This document shows positions 38,520 through 47,683 of a stretch of DNA of 64,000 nt, piece after piece (positions within the stretch are counted from its first letter, which is position 1; every line of letters begins with the position of its first letter). A program made the position numbers and the translations under genes. Below the pieces are notes generated by a model, which searched no databases, was not told the origin of the DNA, and saw nothing but the letters and a program-made list of their open reading frames with translations. Origin of the DNA: Candidatus Woesearchaeota archaeon (GTDB lineage: Archaea > Nanobdellota > Nanobdellia > Woesearchaeales > ARS49); NCBI GenBank assembly GCA_030750765.1, contig JASMHM010000001.1, positions 158,541 through 222,540 of the forward strand, given 5' to 3'.

Positions 38520-39857
38520 CTAGCCCATCCTAGAACGGATGACCTTTCGTAATTTTTCCATCTCTGGATAACGGTACCAGAACAGAATCTTTTGGTCTTG
38601 TACAGTGCTTGTTGTGGGTTTGTCTTTGAGTACGAATCCTGTGAAGGACTCTGCGATGTCCTCCTCGACGCTGCTGGAGGCGTATTCTGTGAGGAATCGG
38701 TCGTCATATTTTCTCCCAAAGGCCTCGGATAAGGAGTAGTACTCGTCGTCAGATTCTACCTCTTGAAGCTTGACCCATTCGGGGTAGATGTCTTTCCAGA
38801 ATGCTTTGAAGTAAAGGTTTAGATAGGATTTTTCTGTGGCACAGCCCTCATCGGTGCCATACCGGGGGTTGCACACTTGCTGCTGCAAGAGGAAGTCTGC
38901 TTCTACCAACTGCTCGTTGGCAACCAATTGTTTGTCATTCAGCGTGTATAAGCGTGCGCTTTCGTGGATCATGGTGTAGGTAAGATCTTTGTTGTCTAGG
39001 CTACCTGTCAGGTATGCATCCTTGATGTCGATAAGTAGTTCGAACTTGTTAGTCCCTTCAATGATGCCTACTGCAGCTAGTGTTTCATCCTCGCCATCAG
39101 TCACCACTTGGAATGTGGAGAGCATGGGTGTTGTTTCTCTAGGAATGGTTTGTATGTATTTTGCCCAGATGGCTTGATGTTTAGCATCATCGTTTTGCAA
39201 GGCTTGAAAATCAGCACTTACAGATGGCTTGTCTTGTAATGTAATTTTTTCCCCGTTGATCGTGTACACGGCAAGTATGGTGATCTCTGCTTCTTCTCTG
39301 TCTTCCTCATCAAACATGCCTGGATAGTCTTCGCCATCCTCAAAATAGTCGTCTCCGATGTCTTCTGCTAAAGCGTCTATACGTTCGTCGTATGCTGCAC
39401 ATTCTTCGTCAGTATCGCAGTCCACATAGCACACCTTTTCTATAGGATCATACTGCTCAAAGTCGTAGCAGTCCTCTGGTAACATGTCAAAGTCTTCATA
39501 GTCGGCGTAGTATTCATCATAGTCGCATTCTTCGTCTATGCAATCAAAGTAGCAATAGTCGTCCACCTCGTCATATGTTTCTTCAGGAAGACAACCGTTT
39601 TCGTCCAAGCCTTGATAGTCGTAATCGTCAAAGAACTCTGCCTCGAACTCCTCATCTACGAACACTACCGGAATGGTCTCCACAGGAATGGTAGAGGTTG
39701 CTGGAATGGTAGGAGTCTTGTTAGTAGCTTGTAAGGGTTGGTCTGGAACAGGCGTTGGAACGAGTACTGCCTCAGGATTAGCTGGTTGGACCTCAAACAC
39801 TACCTGCGTTTGCGCAGTGCACGCAACCAACAAAAGTAGCAGTACCAACCATCTCAT
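38520..39857 (-). CDS. Acidic Cys-rich lipoprotein with degenerate zincin motif
   Basis: 445 residues: lipobox LLLLLVAC, Pro/Thr-rich linker, then a very acidic Asp/Glu/Tyr-rich region with two similar Cys clusters (YCYFDCIDEEC and VCYVDCDTDEEC) and a C-terminal peptidase-like domain. That domain has TMIHESARLYTL, where HExxH has become HESAR, and SSVEEDIAESFTGFVL, which resembles the downstream Glu helix of related zinc peptidases. The second His is missing, so it may be inactive. The acidic region may bind cations. The true start is the ATG at 39857. Confidence 0.7.
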   Translation of the reverse strand: MRWLVLLLLLVACTAQTQVVFEVQPANPEAVLVPTPVPDQPLQATNKTPTIPATSTIPVETIPVVFVDEEFEAEFFDDYDYQGLDENGCLPEETYDEVDDYCYFDCIDEECDYDEYYADYEDFDMLPEDCYDFEQYDPIEKVCYVDCDTDEECAAYDERIDALAEDIGDDYFEDGEDYPGMFDEEDREEAEITILAVYTINGEKITLQDKPSVSADFQALQNDDAKHQAIWAKYIQTIPRETTPMLSTFQVVTDGEDETLAAVGIIEGTNKFELLIDIKDAYLTGSLDNKDLTYTMIHESARLYTLNDKQLVANEQLVEADFLLQQQVCNPRYGTDEGCATEKSYLNLYFKAFWKDIYPEWVKLQEVESDDEYYSLSEAFGRKYDDRFLTEYASSSVEEDIAESFTGFVLKDKPTTSTVQDQKILFWYRYPEMEKLRKVIRSRMG

Positions 39858-39903
39858 TAGCCCGCATACACTTAACTTGTATAAAAAGGTGATGTGCGCA
39901 AGT

Positions 39904-39911
39904 CTTATAAA
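39904..39911 (+). promoter_or_regulatory. TATA box of trpS
   Basis: CTTATAAA is centred 26 nt before the trpS ATG, consistent with a leaderless or nearly leaderless mRNA. Confidence 0.5.
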
Positions 39912-39933
39912 CCTCCAACCCCCTCTCGAACGT

Positions 39934-41019
39934 ATGAAAGTCGTTGATCCATGGGGAGATAGTGACGTTAAGATAGATGAGGCCCTGATCAAAGAATTCG
40001 GGCTGAAAGTGTTTTCCAAAGAAGAGCTAAAGAAATTGGACCATTACTTGTTTGACCGAGGAATTCTAGTAGCGCATAGGGACTTTCAGTTCATCCAGAA
40101 AGCGATGGACGAAAAGAAACCGTTTGGTCAATTAACAGGCATCGCAACCTCCGGACCCCTACACTTTGGCCACAAGGTAGACGTGGACATGTTCATGTAC
40201 TTTAGAGACAAAGGAGCAAAGAGCAAGTTTGCGCTTACAGATATTGATGCGTACTGTTCAAGACCTGACAGCAAGATTCCAGACATGAAAACAGCAAAGG
40301 CGCTAGCGCTAAACAACGCCAATCATGTTCTAGCATTGGGGCTGAAGCCAAATGAGGTGTACGCCCAAAACCAACAACCTTCTCGGTATTTTGAGCTCGC
40401 GTTTGAGGTAAGCAAAAAAATCACAGAGAACACGTTTAGAGGTATCTACGGCCATGTTGATCTAGGAAAGATAGGTGCAAACTTGCTGCAGTACGCAGAC
40501 ATCCTGCACATCCAACTTCCAGAATTCTTTGGCACCATGCCCACACTGACCTGCGCAGGGGTAGATCAGGATCCTCACGCGCGTGCGGTAAGAGACATTG
40601 CCAAACGCTTACCTTACAAATTCTTCCAGCCGTCCTTTGGCTACTTCCAACACCAAGCAGGCCTGCAAGAAGGAAAGAAAATGAGTGCCTCCCATCCTGC
40701 AACCGCAATATTCTTGGATGATGCACCAGAGGTGGCGTCCAAGAAGATCGATCGTGCCTTCAGCGGAGGAAGAGAGACCTTGGAAGAGCACAAAAAGTTG
40801 GGAGGCGAGCCTGACAAGGACAAGACCTTCGAATTATTAAAATTCCACCATCCTGACACAAAGAAGATAGAAGAAATGCACGAAGGATATAGTAGCGGCA
40901 ATCTTACGACTGCGGACTTGAAAGGCTTTGCCAAAGACTTTATCACAAAATTCTTGAAAGAGCACCAGAAGAAGGTCGCAAAAACCGAAAGTGCTGCGCA
41001 TAAGATCGTGTATGGCTAG
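39934..41019 (+). CDS. trpS: Tryptophanyl-tRNA synthetase (archaeal/eukaryotic type)
   Basis: 361 residues. Class I signatures: TSGPLHFGHK for HIGH and GKKMSASHP for KMSKS. DPWGDSDVKIDEALIKEFGL at the N-terminus and GVDQDPHARAVRDIA are typical of the archaeal/eukaryotic TrpRS group. It charges tRNA-Trp. The ATG at 39934 is placed by the TATA box; upstream in-frame codons overlap the divergent lipoprotein gene. It ends in a 4-nt overlap with the convergent gene. Confidence 0.95.
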   Translation: MKVVDPWGDSDVKIDEALIKEFGLKVFSKEELKKLDHYLFDRGILVAHRDFQFIQKAMDEKKPFGQLTGIATSGPLHFGHKVDVDMFMYFRDKGAKSKFALTDIDAYCSRPDSKIPDMKTAKALALNNANHVLALGLKPNEVYAQNQQPSRYFELAFEVSKKITENTFRGIYGHVDLGKIGANLLQYADILHIQLPEFFGTMPTLTCAGVDQDPHARAVRDIAKRLPYKFFQPSFGYFQHQAGLQEGKKMSASHPATAIFLDDAPEVASKKIDRAFSGGRETLEEHKKLGGEPDKDKTFELLKFHHPDTKKIEEMHEGYSSGNLTTADLKGFAKDFITKFLKEHQKKVAKTESAAHKIVYG

Positions 41020-41741
41020 TGTTCAATATACCACGCAGTGGAAAAATCTGTGGAATGTCGTTCTTCTAAGGGTTGGTCGATGCTTTCTCCAGGTCTCCAA
41101 AACAGCTCGCTACCTTTGACTTCTAGTTTTCCATGATAGCGTCGCTCTTCCCAATTGAAATTTTCAGGTTTGGCGAATGCCAAATAATGTACCTCTCCGT
41201 CTGGTGAAGCGTGAAAGAATTGATGTGTCTGTGGGACGAGCATCTCACCCGACTCAGTAACTTCTTCTAATTGACTGAATGAATCACCCATATCCTCAGG
41301 CACAGGACCTGAGAACGCATAGGATGAAACAACCACTCCCTCAACTCGTTCAGGACCTGAGTAAATAGCACCCTCACAAGGTCCTGCTGCGACTCTCCAT
41401 TCTGGTGAGTCCTCTTCTTGGATAGCCTCTACTTGCCCTCCCAATTCTTGGCGGTCGAGATGGACTTCATCAAAGGTAGGTGTTCGATAGAAAACTACGG
41501 GAAGTCCTAACAGGTTCATTTCAGTTTCATGTCGTGCGGCATATTGGGCTATTCCGGCTACTACTGCCCAAGAAGCCCATGATTGTATTCCTTGTGAGAT
41601 GTTTTCGTGATAATCTAAGGCCGTTTGCGGATCACACGGATCTGGACTACTCACCATCACCGGGCTAACCGTATTCCTGCCTGTGCAAATGCCTACCTGG
41701 AAGGCACCAAGATCTATCTCTTTAGTTATCCAAACACTCAT
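41016..41741 (-). CDS. Uncharacterised 241-residue protein
   Basis: Soluble, beta-rich sequence with many Glu, Ser and aromatic residues (MSVWITKEIDLGAFQVGICT start; VHYLAFAKPENFNWEERRYH). Its TAG overlaps the TAG of trpS as CTAG. No recognised domain. Confidence 0.55.
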   Translation of the reverse strand: MSVWITKEIDLGAFQVGICTGRNTVSPVMVSSPDPCDPQTALDYHENISQGIQSWASWAVVAGIAQYAARHETEMNLLGLPVVFYRTPTFDEVHLDRQELGGQVEAIQEEDSPEWRVAAGPCEGAIYSGPERVEGVVVSSYAFSGPVPEDMGDSFSQLEEVTESGEMLVPQTHQFFHASPDGEVHYLAFAKPENFNWEERRYHGKLEVKGSELFWRPGESIDQPLEERHSTDFSTAWYIEH

Positions 41742-41771
41742 AAAAACGTAGGTTTCGCACCAAATATAAAC

Positions 41772-42992
41772 CTACTCATACCTTAGCGCATCTACGGGCT
41801 TTAGTCGTGCTGCGCGTCTTGCGGGCATCACTCCGCTTAGGGTGCCAATGCCAAATGAGAAGGCTAGTGCTCCAAAGAGGAGTACGGGTGAGACGCTGGC
41901 TTGCAACAGATTAGGCCCCCAAACTTGTACGGCCACCAATTCTACTGACTTGCTCAGGCCTATGCCAATTATTATGCCAATCGAGCCGCCGGCCATGCCT
42001 AGAAGCCCAGATTCAATGAGGAAGAGTGTTTGGATGTCTTTGTTGGTAGCACCAATGGCCTTCATGATTCCTATTTCCTTGGTTCTTTCTAAAACCGACG
42101 TAAACATGGTGTTCATGATGCCGATGCCACCCACTAACAAACTGATGCACGCTATGCCTATAATGACTGCTTGGACGATGAGGAGTATGCGATTGAAACT
42201 GTCGATAAGATCTTCGCTCGTGCCCACGCTGAAGTCTTCTCTTCCTTCCTTTTGGTGACGGTCCTTGCGCATGGCTCTTGTTACGGATTCTCCAACAACT
42301 GTAGGGTCGAGTCCAGGTTCTATCTGAGCAAAAATCATGTTTAACTCTTCTTTTCCTCCGAGGACTTCTTTGATGTCCGGGTCTGGCAGGAAGATTCCCT
42401 TATCGATCGCTTGATCTCCTCTTTTTTTGAGAAGGCCTATCACCTCAAAGGGTTTTTCGTTGATGATGAGCTTGTTACCCACAGCTACAGCTTTGGAAAA
42501 CACCCCATTCTTTTCACCGTACCAGTACCCAATCATGATGTTGCCTTTTTCGTTGTGCTTGAGCAATCTTCCATTGGCTACCTTCACGTTCATGGCTTCG
42601 ATAATGAGTTGGGCTTCCTCTAACTCGTCAGGTATGCTGATGGCAAACTGGGTGCGTAGCTCGTTTTGAAACTCCACGGTGACCCCTTCGAAAATTCTTC
42701 CAGCGGTGAGCTTTATTCCGCGTACTCGTTCTATGACGTCTCTGTCGTCGTCTGTGACAGTCCCTGATGTCGCACTTCCTGGAGGGGCAAAGCCTGCTTG
42801 TGCTCCTTGTATGAGCAGTTTATCTCCACCCAGACTGGCGAATTCTTGGTTCACAGCATTTTGTAGGCCCTGTCCGAGGCTGATCAAGCTTACCACGGCA
42901 GCGATGCCAATGAATATGCCAATCATGGTCAGTAACGTTCGAATCACTCGCTGTCGTAGATTGACCAGCGCTAGTTTGAAAAAGTCTTTCAT
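41772..42992 (-). CDS. MacB/FtsX-type ABC transporter permease
   Basis: 406 residues: N-terminal TM (VIRTLLTMIGIFIGIAAVVSL), an extracytoplasmic MacB-PCD-like domain (GDKLLIQGAQAG... ), and three C-terminal TM helices with the FtsX motif GIMNTMFTSVLERTKEIGIMKAIGATNKDI. Such permeases do not pump in the classic way but transmit ATP energy to an external partner, often exporting lipids, peptides or lipoproteins. Its ATPase and a surface accessory protein are encoded just upstream; it overlaps the accessory gene by 4 nt. Confidence 0.92.
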   Translation of the reverse strand: MKDFFKLALVNLRQRVIRTLLTMIGIFIGIAAVVSLISLGQGLQNAVNQEFASLGGDKLLIQGAQAGFAPPGSATSGTVTDDDRDVIERVRGIKLTAGRIFEGVTVEFQNELRTQFAISIPDELEEAQLIIEAMNVKVANGRLLKHNEKGNIMIGYWYGEKNGVFSKAVAVGNKLIINEKPFEVIGLLKKRGDQAIDKGIFLPDPDIKEVLGGKEELNMIFAQIEPGLDPTVVGESVTRAMRKDRHQKEGREDFSVGTSEDLIDSFNRILLIVQAVIIGIACISLLVGGIGIMNTMFTSVLERTKEIGIMKAIGATNKDIQTLFLIESGLLGMAGGSIGIIIGIGLSKSVELVAVQVWGPNLLQASVSPVLLFGALAFSFGIGTLSGVMPARRAARLKPVDALRYE

Positions 42993-44161
42993 TTCTTTTT
43001 CTTCTTATAGTAATAGTATCCAACGCCTGCAACGATGAGTACTATGACCACCCATGCTTTGCTGCCTCCGCCTTCTATTTCTTGGGCAGAATAGAACGTA
43101 ACAGGCAGGTCGTACATTTCTGAGTGTTCTTTGTTGTACTCATCCAAGTATTCTGCTCTTACCTTCAGTGTGGTCTGTCGATTTTTTGGTTTTATGAGGA
43201 ATTCGCTGGTCTCGAAGTCATCATTGTCCACGTTTCCCAAGTAATCGGTGTTGGAGGGTGTGAGTATTTCGTATGCTGGATCTTTGACGAGTTCGAGGTT
43301 GACATACTTGAGGTTTGCCACCCCTTTGTTGATGAACTTAATACCAACCGTAGAGGGCGTGTCTGCCCCATCACTGTCTACACTTGCCACGACCACTTCT
43401 GTCTTTGGTGGGCTGTTGAGCATGATCGCTAAGGTTGTTGACTCATTGTATCGCTTTCCTTTAGTATCAAAGTACGTAAGAGTGACAGGCACTTTGAAGA
43501 TTCCCACTCCTGCAGAAGTGTCAGGAATAAGGTCAAAGTCTACAGAGGCCATCTGTCCTCCGCTTATGGATTGTATACGTTTTTTGTTGCCACTCCCAAC
43601 AGGAGAGAAGGGCGTGTCCTGGATGTCTATCTGGATGTCCACGTTGCGTACGCCTACACGACCATTGTTCTCGAACTGCATGCTTACTATTCCTGGCTGT
43701 CCAGGGATCCAGTCTTTAGGGAGAATGCTATAACGTTCTAGAGTGAGCGCCACGCTTCCTGTGCTAACGCTTATGGGTAGTTCAATCTCTGTCCAAGCAT
43801 CGGAGTAAGTATCAGTTTTGTATTCCAAGACAAGATCATGCACGCCGTTAGGCGCGTTGATGTCTACAAGCATAAATGCCTCCAGAACATGGTCTTCAAT
43901 GGCAGGAATGGGTGGCACGTTGTACTTTAGTTCTCCCACCCCTAGGAAGGGATACTCTGGCTTGATGCGTACTTGGACGTTCTCTGCTCGCTCCCCTATG
44001 TTTTGGATGTTGAGCCAGATCTTAACGTTCTGTCCGGGCTCTGCAGGTACAGGCTCGTATTTGAGCAAAGAGATGAGTATGTCCGAGCTCTTAACTTCAG
44101 CAAGAACCGGCATGCTGCACAACAACAGCATGATGATGAGCATCTTTTTCATAGTTTGCAT
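42989..44161 (-). CDS. Secreted CARDB/S-layer-like accessory protein of the ABC exporter
   Basis: 390 residues: signal peptide (MLIIMLLLCSMPVLAEV), tandem immunoglobulin-like CARDB/COG1361-type beta domains (VWLNIQNIGERAENVQVRIK, then MQFENNGRVGVRNVDIQI and GIKFINKGVANLKYVNLEL) and a C-terminal TM helix with KKKKK-like tail. In archaeal loci with MacB-type permeases such proteins probably take the place of the MacA adaptor. A strong ATTATATAAAGG box before the ATG at 44161 gives it its own promoter inside the ATPase gene end. Confidence 0.8.
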   Translation of the reverse strand: MQTMKKMLIIMLLLCSMPVLAEVKSSDILISLLKYEPVPAEPGQNVKIWLNIQNIGERAENVQVRIKPEYPFLGVGELKYNVPPIPAIEDHVLEAFMLVDINAPNGVHDLVLEYKTDTYSDAWTEIELPISVSTGSVALTLERYSILPKDWIPGQPGIVSMQFENNGRVGVRNVDIQIDIQDTPFSPVGSGNKKRIQSISGGQMASVDFDLIPDTSAGVGIFKVPVTLTYFDTKGKRYNESTTLAIMLNSPPKTEVVVASVDSDGADTPSTVGIKFINKGVANLKYVNLELVKDPAYEILTPSNTDYLGNVDNDDFETSEFLIKPKNRQTTLKVRAEYLDEYNKEHSEMYDLPVTFYSAQEIEGGGSKAWVVIVLIVAGVGYYYYKKKKK

Positions 44162-44183
44162 CGGTTGTCTTTCCTTTATATAA

Positions 44184-44858
44184 TTATCTGCGTTTTGCAA
44201 TTTTGCCGTCTTCAATACGTATCTGACTCTTGGCATGTTTTGCTAACTTTGGCTCGTGTGTCACCATGATTACTGTTTTTCCTTGCTTGTTGAGCTTCTT
44301 GAGTGTGTCTACCACTTGGTGACCGGTAACACTGTCTAAGTTGCCTGTTGGCTCATCTGCAAGGATTATGCTTGGATCGTTCACTAAGGCTCGGGAGATG
44401 GCTACGCGTTGTTGTTGTCCTCCAGATAGTTCTGTTGGCTTGTGGTGGATTCTATCTCCTAACCCTACTTGCTTGAGGAGTTGGGTGGCTCTTTTGATAC
44501 GCGCCTCTTCTGTGGTTCCTTGGAAAAGCATGGGAAGCATGACGTTTTGTAGTGCGCTCAGGGTGGCTATAAGATTGAATTTTTGGAAGACAAAGCCTAT
44601 CTTTTTTCCTCTCGCTCTTGCCAGCTCATCTTCTGACATCTTGCTGATATCCTTGCCATCTAGCAATACCGTTCCTTGGGTGGGAAGGTCTAGGCATCCC
44701 ACGATGTTCATGGCCGTGCTCTTTCCTGAACCTGATGGCCCTAGTATTGCGACAAAGTCTTTTGGTTTTATCTGTAGACTTATACCTTGGAGAGCGTGGA
44801 CTTTGTTGTCTCCCATCGTGTACGTTTTCCACACCTTTTTGAGTTCTAAGATGTTCAT
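44184..44858 (-). CDS. LolD/MacB-type ABC transporter ATPase
   Basis: 224 residues with Walker [10 protein letters not shown], signature [15 protein letters not shown], Walker [13 protein letters not shown] and H-loop VTHEPKL. It is the MacB/LolD subgroup that pairs with FtsX-type permeases, here the gene at 41772. The ATG at 44858 overlaps the upstream HAD gene stop. Confidence 0.95.
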   Translation of the reverse strand: MNILELKKVWKTYTMGDNKVHALQGISLQIKPKDFVAILGPSGSGKSTAMNIVGCLDLPTQGTVLLDGKDISKMSEDELARARGKKIGFVFQKFNLIATLSALQNVMLPMLFQGTTEEARIKRATQLLKQVGLGDRIHHKPTELSGGQQQRVAISRALVNDPSIILADEPTGNLDSVTGHQVVDTLKKLNKQGKTVIMVTHEPKLAKHAKSQIRIEDGKIAKRR

Positions 44859-45526
44859 TCTGCTAGTGTTGATGGAAATTCGCACAGGTTTTTAATAGTT
44901 GTGTGCGCCCCCATTTTTTGGAGTACTTTAGACTTGTCTGGCTTGCTCGTCATCCCCACAAAGTGTATCTTTGCTTTCATGCTTTGGAGTGCGTCGTTCT
45001 TTGCATCCCCTACATACAACACCTCGTGGGGTTTGAGCTTGTATTTTTTGAGCACTTTTTTGAACTTTGCTAGTTTATTGCTCCCTCCGTAGATGTCGGT
45101 GAAGTATTTGTGCAGCCCGCAATGTTTGAGGGCTTCTATGAGGAGTTTTTGATCCGTAAGACTTACTAGGAAGAGACTTTTGACGTTTTTTCTGATGTCT
45201 TTGAGTACTGAGGCGCACTGCACTAAGGGACAGGAGTTGAGTTGCTTCTTGTATTGCATGTCAAACACGGCTTCTAACGCTTTGATTTGTTCTTCTGTGG
45301 GTCTTCCACATAATTTTCGGTACAGGCGTCTGAACTTGTCGTGGGTGCTCAACCCTGTGCCTACGAGTTTGACGTACTCTGATCGTGCGTTCTTAGCCTT
45401 GCATACGAACTGTAATGTTTCTGCAGCTATTCTTGATTTTTCTCCTTCTGTGAGGAATAAGGTGCCATCAAAGTCAAAACCTACTGCTTTGATCTCTGAT
45501 TTGGAGACACAATGTTTGCACTTCAT
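44855..45526 (-). CDS. HAD-superfamily phosphatase
   Basis: 223 residues. Motif [10 protein letters not shown] (both Asp present), a Ser motif II in LVSLTDQ, Lys in [10 protein letters not shown] and motif [16 protein letters not shown]. It starts with a Cys-x2-C/His-like segment (KCKHCVSK). It overlaps the ABC ATPase gene by ATGA and probably shares its mRNA. A small-molecule phosphatase, substrate unknown. Confidence 0.88.
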   Translation of the reverse strand: MKCKHCVSKSEIKAVGFDFDGTLFLTEGEKSRIAAETLQFVCKAKNARSEYVKLVGTGLSTHDKFRRLYRKLCGRPTEEQIKALEAVFDMQYKKQLNSCPLVQCASVLKDIRKNVKSLFLVSLTDQKLLIEALKHCGLHKYFTDIYGGSNKLAKFKKVLKKYKLKPHEVLYVGDAKNDALQSMKAKIHFVGMTSKPDKSKVLQKMGAHTTIKNLCEFPSTLAE

Positions 45527-45535
45527 GGCTAGAAG

Positions 45536-46255
45536 TTAGACTGCGTCTTTTTTAAGTGTTGTGTTAGAGGATACAACTTCCCATGCATCGCCAGTATACT
45601 CATAGGGACAATGACAACTGAAACCAAAGCCAGAGGAATAGCCCACCCGTCTCAACACGAATTGGTCTTCCTGCATCTCCCATTGGTCCGTGCACAAATC
45701 TATATGAAGGTCACCTACCGGACTGCCCATTTTTCTCTCAAGGAGCGCGGATGCTACATCGTTTGTCGCGGTGTGGAGGAGTGCCATTGCTATGGGATGT
45801 CTTCGCACCTCACAAGAATGTGAAGTTTCTTTTGCTAGGTACGCTCGCTTTCTGTCAAGCGGTGAGGAACGAGTATGATAGACCTCCGCAACCCTTTCTT
45901 CCAATTCCTCACGAGGTACGCGCCAAGTAATCACCGGCCTTTCGTCGCCATCTGAGGTACCTGGAAATTCTGTTCCAAGGCCATCTAAGAAAATAACCAC
46001 AGGCATGCTGGTCCGGATGGTGTAGGCAGCTACCGTGTCCGTGAGCGTAAAACGTCCTAGATACTTTTCTCCCCCATGAGCTGCGAAAAGCGCGATTTCC
46101 TCTGCAGTGGGGAGGCTGGTGCCTCGCTCTTCTGCGTCTTGATAGGCCTCTGTCCACGGAATGGTACCTCTCCTGCTTAAGGCGGGGTCTCCAGTTCGAG
46201 CGGTGCGGGTCCAAGCCCAATTTTTTGGCCCCTTTATTAGCTTGGGAATGATCAC
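45536..46255 (-). CDS. Uncharacterised protein, GTG start
   Basis: About 239 residues with no recognised domain; a Cys/His-rich end (GFSCHCPYEYTG) and an Arg/Glu-rich middle. A TTTTTTATAT element (46276-46285) is centred about 26 nt from a GTG at 46255, making a leaderless GTG start likely. An ATG at 46303 extends the frame by 16 residues but has no promoter at the right distance and overlaps the TATA box of the divergent gene. Confidence 0.55.
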   Translation of the reverse strand: MIIPKLIKGPKNWAWTRTARTGDPALSRRGTIPWTEAYQDAEERGTSLPTAEEIALFAAHGGEKYLGRFTLTDTVAAYTIRTSMPVVIFLDGLGTEFPGTSDGDERPVITWRVPREELEERVAEVYHTRSSPLDRKRAYLAKETSHSCEVRRHPIAMALLHTATNDVASALLERKMGSPVGDLHIDLCTDQWEMQEDQFVLRRVGYSSGFGFSCHCPYEYTGDAWEVVSSNTTLKKDAV

Positions 46256-46330
46256 AAAAGGGTAGCAGGACCCACCATATAAAAAATTGTGGTAGAAACG
46301 CATTTATACTAGCGTGTTTTGTCGTCCCTC

Positions 46331-47230
46331 ATGAAGAGATGGCTTGTGCTACTTGTGGTGTTGAGTGTTAGTGTGGTGGCCACGCCGTTTTGTGATGAGG
46401 CACGTATCTCCCCTCAAGAATTCGTTGATGACAGTTTTTGTATTAGTTCAAGAAAGGGACAGATGCCTCGTGTGGAGATCGCTCTCGAAAACTTGGGTAA
46501 AGGTGAGATTCCTTTAGCAGAACTGGTTGCCGTAACAGAACAGGGCGTCCGGTCTTTTGTTCTTGACGATCCTGATCCTGACCGTCCATGGATGGCCAAA
46601 CCTGCTCCTGGCTACAAGAGAAGATTCACTTACAACCCGACGTACATGGGTCCTTACATGTGGAGTGAATCATTGTATATCCGTCCCCGCTTTGACAAGT
46701 CGGGCCCTGAATGCATACAAAAGGTGGAGGTGTCAGGCCTTATTGACTGTCACTCCAAGCAGAAGTTATCCACTATTGGTGTAGGCATGGGCTTTATCAA
46801 GCCAGGAAGTAGTGTTGAGAAGAACGATTCTCCGGCTGCTAACGTGACTAACACCACGCAGGAAGTGGCTAACGAAACCGTGACTCCTGTCGTTGCAGAG
46901 GCAGATCTGGAAAAACTGATCGAGGCTAAGATTCTAGAATTGCAAGACAAGAATAACGTTTCCAACGTGACCGAAACAAGCAGTCCCACTGGCGCCATCA
47001 CCACAAAAGTAATGGGTGCTAACTTTGGCATGGCGATTGGTGCACTAGCCGTCATGGGGTTAGTGCTTGCTGTTTTGCTTTCTGGAAGCTATGCCTTAGA
47101 GCGCCATCGCCATAAGAAGGAACAGAAGGAAGAACCTAAGGAACCAGAAGACGGGCCTCCTGTGCTGAACGCTCCTGAGATTGAGAAAATCACTGAAGAA
47201 GCTAAGGATGTTGACGAGTTACTAAAGTAA
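46331..47230 (+). CDS. Surface protein with signal peptide and C-terminal TM anchor
   Basis: 299 residues: signal peptide (WLVLLVVLSVSVVATPF), an N-terminal domain with Cys (CDEAR, FCISSRKG, ECIQKV, DCHSKQ), an Asn/Thr-rich linker with several N-x-S/T sequons that could be glycosylated, a TM helix (AIGALAVMGLVLAVLLSGSY) and an acidic cytoplasmic tail. It overlaps the convergent Nudix gene by 9 nt. ATTTATAC is centred 26 nt before the ATG. Unknown function. Confidence 0.7.
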   Translation: MKRWLVLLVVLSVSVVATPFCDEARISPQEFVDDSFCISSRKGQMPRVEIALENLGKGEIPLAELVAVTEQGVRSFVLDDPDPDRPWMAKPAPGYKRRFTYNPTYMGPYMWSESLYIRPRFDKSGPECIQKVEVSGLIDCHSKQKLSTIGVGMGFIKPGSSVEKNDSPAANVTNTTQEVANETVTPVVAEADLEKLIEAKILELQDKNNVSNVTETSSPTGAITTKVMGANFGMAIGALAVMGLVLAVLLSGSYALERHRHKKEQKEEPKEPEDGPPVLNAPEIEKITEEAKDVDELLK

Positions 47231-47683
47231 GAAGGCACAATATTTTGTTCCTGGCGTGAGCTTTTGTGGGAGCGTCTTCCTCCATGTTCCAGAAGCTACC
47301 TCTTCCTTGTCCAACGTGATCTCTCCCTGATAATCTTGGAGTAGGAATACCGCGCACATGGCGTGCTCCTTTCTTGTTTCATACACGAACGTTCCTAACT
47401 TTTTTAGTCTTCCTTGTTTGACTCCTAGCTCTTCTTTGAGTTCTCTTTTTGCAGCCTGTTCATAGCTCTCTCCCCTCCTTACGTGTCCGGAGAGGCTGGC
47501 TTCGTAGTAGCCAGGATAGATATCTTTCTTAGTACTTCTTCTTTGGACGTAAACCTTGTCTCCTTGGGTGATGATGACGTGGACGATCCTGTGACGTAGG
47601 CCGTGTTTGTGGCATTCTTTTCTTGTTGCGTGTGCCACTATCTCATCGCCCGCATGCACCACGTCTACTTGTTCTTCTTTCAT
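47222..47683 (-). CDS. Nudix hydrolase
   Basis: 153 residues. The Nudix box G-x5-E-x7-R-E-x2-E-E-x-G is complete in GHVRRGESYEQAAKRELKEELG, after YPGYYEASLS. Length and start (MKEEQVDVVHAGDEIVAHAT) resemble the YfcD/IPP-isomerase-like branch. It hydrolyses nucleoside-diphosphate-linked compounds; the exact one is unknown. Overlaps the exchanger gene by ATGA. Confidence 0.92.
   Translation of the reverse strand: MKEEQVDVVHAGDEIVAHATRKECHKHGLRHRIVHVIITQGDKVYVQRRSTKKDIYPGYYEASLSGHVRRGESYEQAAKRELKEELGVKQGRLKKLGTFVYETRKEHAMCAVFLLQDYQGEITLDKEEVASGTWRKTLPQKLTPGTKYCAFLL

Noticed and set aside
39673-39933. Longer N-terminus for TrpRS
   Set aside because: The upstream codons overlap the divergent lipoprotein gene and its signal peptide; the TATA box fixes the start at 39934.
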